A stretch of 18,683 nt of DNA from Euperipatoides rowelli (Eukaryota > Onychophora > Udeonychophora > Euonychophora > Peripatopsidae): assembly GCA_003024985.2 (NCBI GenBank), contig PXIH01S0013077.1; one strand, given 5' to 3'. The translations under genes and the position numbers were made by a program. The number at the start of each line of letters is the position of its first letter. Positions within the stretch are counted from its first letter, which is position 1. Under the pieces are notes generated by a model. The model searched no databases and was not told the origin of the DNA. It worked only from the letters and a program-made list of their open reading frames with translations. Shown here piece by piece: positions 17,155 to 18,683 of this stretch.

Positions 17155-18005
17155 ATGACTTGTCACATTACAGTGAATCATTTGTATTTATATAACTGAG
17201 AAAATAATTGTCACAATAACAGCAAATCCTTATACAGTAGTCATAAAAAAGATCTCCGATTAAGATGAATGTTGTCACAATAACAACAAATTACAGTATA
17301 CTAAATGGCTATTGGATGGAGGAAGTGAATGACTGGCTATTGTCACAATAACAGCAAATCCTTATAAAGTAGTTGTAAAACAGATCTTTTGAAGTGATTG
17401 TTGTCACAATAACAACAAATTACAGTATACTAAATGGATATTGAATGCAGGAAGTGAATTACTGGCTATTGTCACAATAGCAGATCCTTATAAAGCAGTC
17501 GTAAAACAGATCTTCGTTTCAAGTGATTGTCTGTCACAATAACAACAAATTACAGTATACTAAATGGATATTGGATTCAGAAAGTGAATGACTGGCTATT
17601 GTCACAATAGAAGATTCTTATAAAGCAGTCGTAAAACAGATCTTCGTTTGAAGTGATCGTTCGTCACAATAACAACAAATTACAGTATACTAAATGGATA
17701 TTGGATGGAAGAAGTGAATGACTGGCTATTGTCACAATAACAGCAGATCCTTATACAGTAGTCGTAAAACAGATCTATGGTTGAAGTGGTTTTTGTCCCA
17801 ATAACAACAAATTACAGGATAATAAATGGATATTGGATGGAGGAATTGAATGACTGGCTATTGTCACAATAGCAGATCCTTATAAATTAGTCGTAAAAGA
17901 GATCTCCGATTGAAGTGATTGTTGTCACAACAAATTACAGTATACTAATGGATAGTGGATGGATGAAGTGAATGACTGGCTATTGTCACAATAACAGAAG
18001 ATCAC
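17155..18005. repeat. 130-bp minisatellite, about 6-7 copies, B-specific expansion
   Basis: GGCTATTGTCACAATA recurs at 17335, 17464, 17594, 17724, 17856 and 17978, spaced 122-132 bp. Each monomer is itself two related halves of about 64 bp, since TTGTCACAATAACA occurs twice per period, once before GCAAATCC and once before ACAAATTACAGTATAC. A partial unit precedes 17335. Copy A has one degenerate unit at 7585-7685. Confidence 0.94.
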
Positions 18006-18542
18006 ATACTCATAAAAGGATAAGGAAGTAGCTGGATGACTGTGTTTACAATGACAGCAGACCTACACTGATTTGCTTCTTTCTCCCATAAGGAAGTCAA
18101 AGATTGCTCAACTTTGTTATCTGCGATCCCAAACGAAAAAGTGTAGGCCTAAATATTAATGTATCACACAGTAGGATGCAGAAGCGCTTATACTTATGTG
18201 CTAAGTATTTATAAAAGTTAAACTGTTAACTGGTGGCAATACAAGATGGTGGTTTTATTAAGAATAGATCGGCTTTATAATCCTCTTTTGACAACTGTAG
18301 TCAAAACGACATTTCATTGCATTGCTGATTTTGCCCGATTGTTTTTTAGACTGGCTGCCATTTTGCATCAAGATTATGCATTTTTTTAAGACACTGTGAT
18401 CTGTACTACATATACTAATTTAAAAATATGCAAAACAGCTTGTGTCTAAAATGACCACAATTCAAGTGTAAGAAAGAACAGATGCCTTTTGCAAAAAATA
18501 TTTATAACTGAAATAGTTTTATTTAATTAAAATTCGTAATTT
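18006..18542. other. Non-coding DNA, aligned with 7690-8187
   Basis: No gene. The open frame seen at the equivalent place in copy A is broken here. The stretch leads up to the intact GATGC that is the empty copia target. Confidence 0.6.
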
Positions 18543-18547
18543 GATGC
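18543..18547. other. Empty target site of the copia insertion
   Basis: GATGC occurs once, between TTCGTAATTT and AATTGAATTCACG. Copy A has the same two flanks separated by the copia element, with GACGC and GATGG as the target duplications. Confidence 0.88.
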
Positions 18548-18659
18548 AATTGAATTCACGTCATTAAAAGTAATTTAAATTAGTTAGGTTGTAAGGTTCT
18601 CCATGCATTTATATCCAACATGTATCCTTCATCCATGGTAAGACTTTGAAAGGTCACAA

Positions 18660-18683
18660 CAGGGCCGTAGCCAGGGGGGGGGG
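18660..18683 (+). mobile_element. Start of another CAG-type DNA transposon, cut by window end
   Basis: CAGGGCCGTAGCCAGGGGGG begins where similarity to copy A stops (A continues after AAAGGTCGCAGTATG). The terminus resembles the CAGTGGCGTAGC end of the element at 7026, including the nearby G run. The remainder lies outside the window, so the superfamily (hAT-like) is likely but unproved. Confidence 0.6.

Larger units (their letters stand above)
11816..18659. repeat. Segmental duplication, copy B
   Basis: Direct, head-to-tail copy of 1345-11618, carrying zinc-finger gene B. It has extra minisatellite arrays and lacks the copia and the 508-bp hAT-like element. Its right end is interrupted by the element at 18660, so the duplication may continue beyond the window. 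Confidence 0.9.

Noticed and set aside
17155-18005. Regular repeats resembling a CRISPR array
   Set aside because: The whole 130-bp period is conserved, with no variable spacers between short repeats, and the setting is eukaryotic.

Overview
This looks like nuclear DNA of an animal, probably an invertebrate. It is AT-rich, gene-poor and dense in transposons. The species cannot be named from the sequence. The animal assignment rests on two intact C2H2 zinc-finger genes and on a copia retrotransposon whose primer-binding site matches the anticodon arm of metazoan initiator tRNA-Met. No bacterial operon, rRNA, tRNA gene or CRISPR array was seen.

The backbone is a tandem segmental duplication. 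Copy A runs from about 1345 to 11618 and copy B from about 11816 to 18659. Each copy carries one intron-less C2H2 zinc-finger coding exon on the minus strand (A: 1459-3285; B: 11864-13615), then several kilobases of homologous non-coding DNA. The fingers of the two paralogues align almost one to one. Several fingers differ mainly at the residues predicted to touch DNA bases, while their framework and linkers are conserved. In both copies the 3' (C-terminal) side has lost fingers: a nonsense mutation removed the last finger in A, and worn finger-like remnants lie beyond the stop of B.

The two copies work as before-and-after pictures of transposition. Three element relics sit at matching places in both and so predate the duplication: a worn hAT-like element (3915-4540 and 14275-15278), a small foldback element with 8-bp target duplications (5263-5453 and 16004-16205), and a larger foldback element (6141-6703, mostly deleted in B). 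Two insertions are only in A, and B shows the empty target: a 508-bp hAT-like element (7026-7533) and a 3.27-kb copia element (8193-11464). A third insertion begins at 18660 and is only in B. Two minisatellites (about 80 bp and about 130 bp) exist as single copies in A and as arrays in B.

The copia element has two LTRs, gag, protease and integrase remnants in + orientation, broken by several frameshifts and stops. Reverse transcriptase and RNase H are absent. It is a dead, internally deleted copy.

Upstream of copy A, positions 1-1070 hold a satellite of about 97-bp monomers, followed by a fragment resembling a hAT terminus. Stretches between the listed features are AT-rich, conserved mainly through the duplication, and show no convincing further genes.
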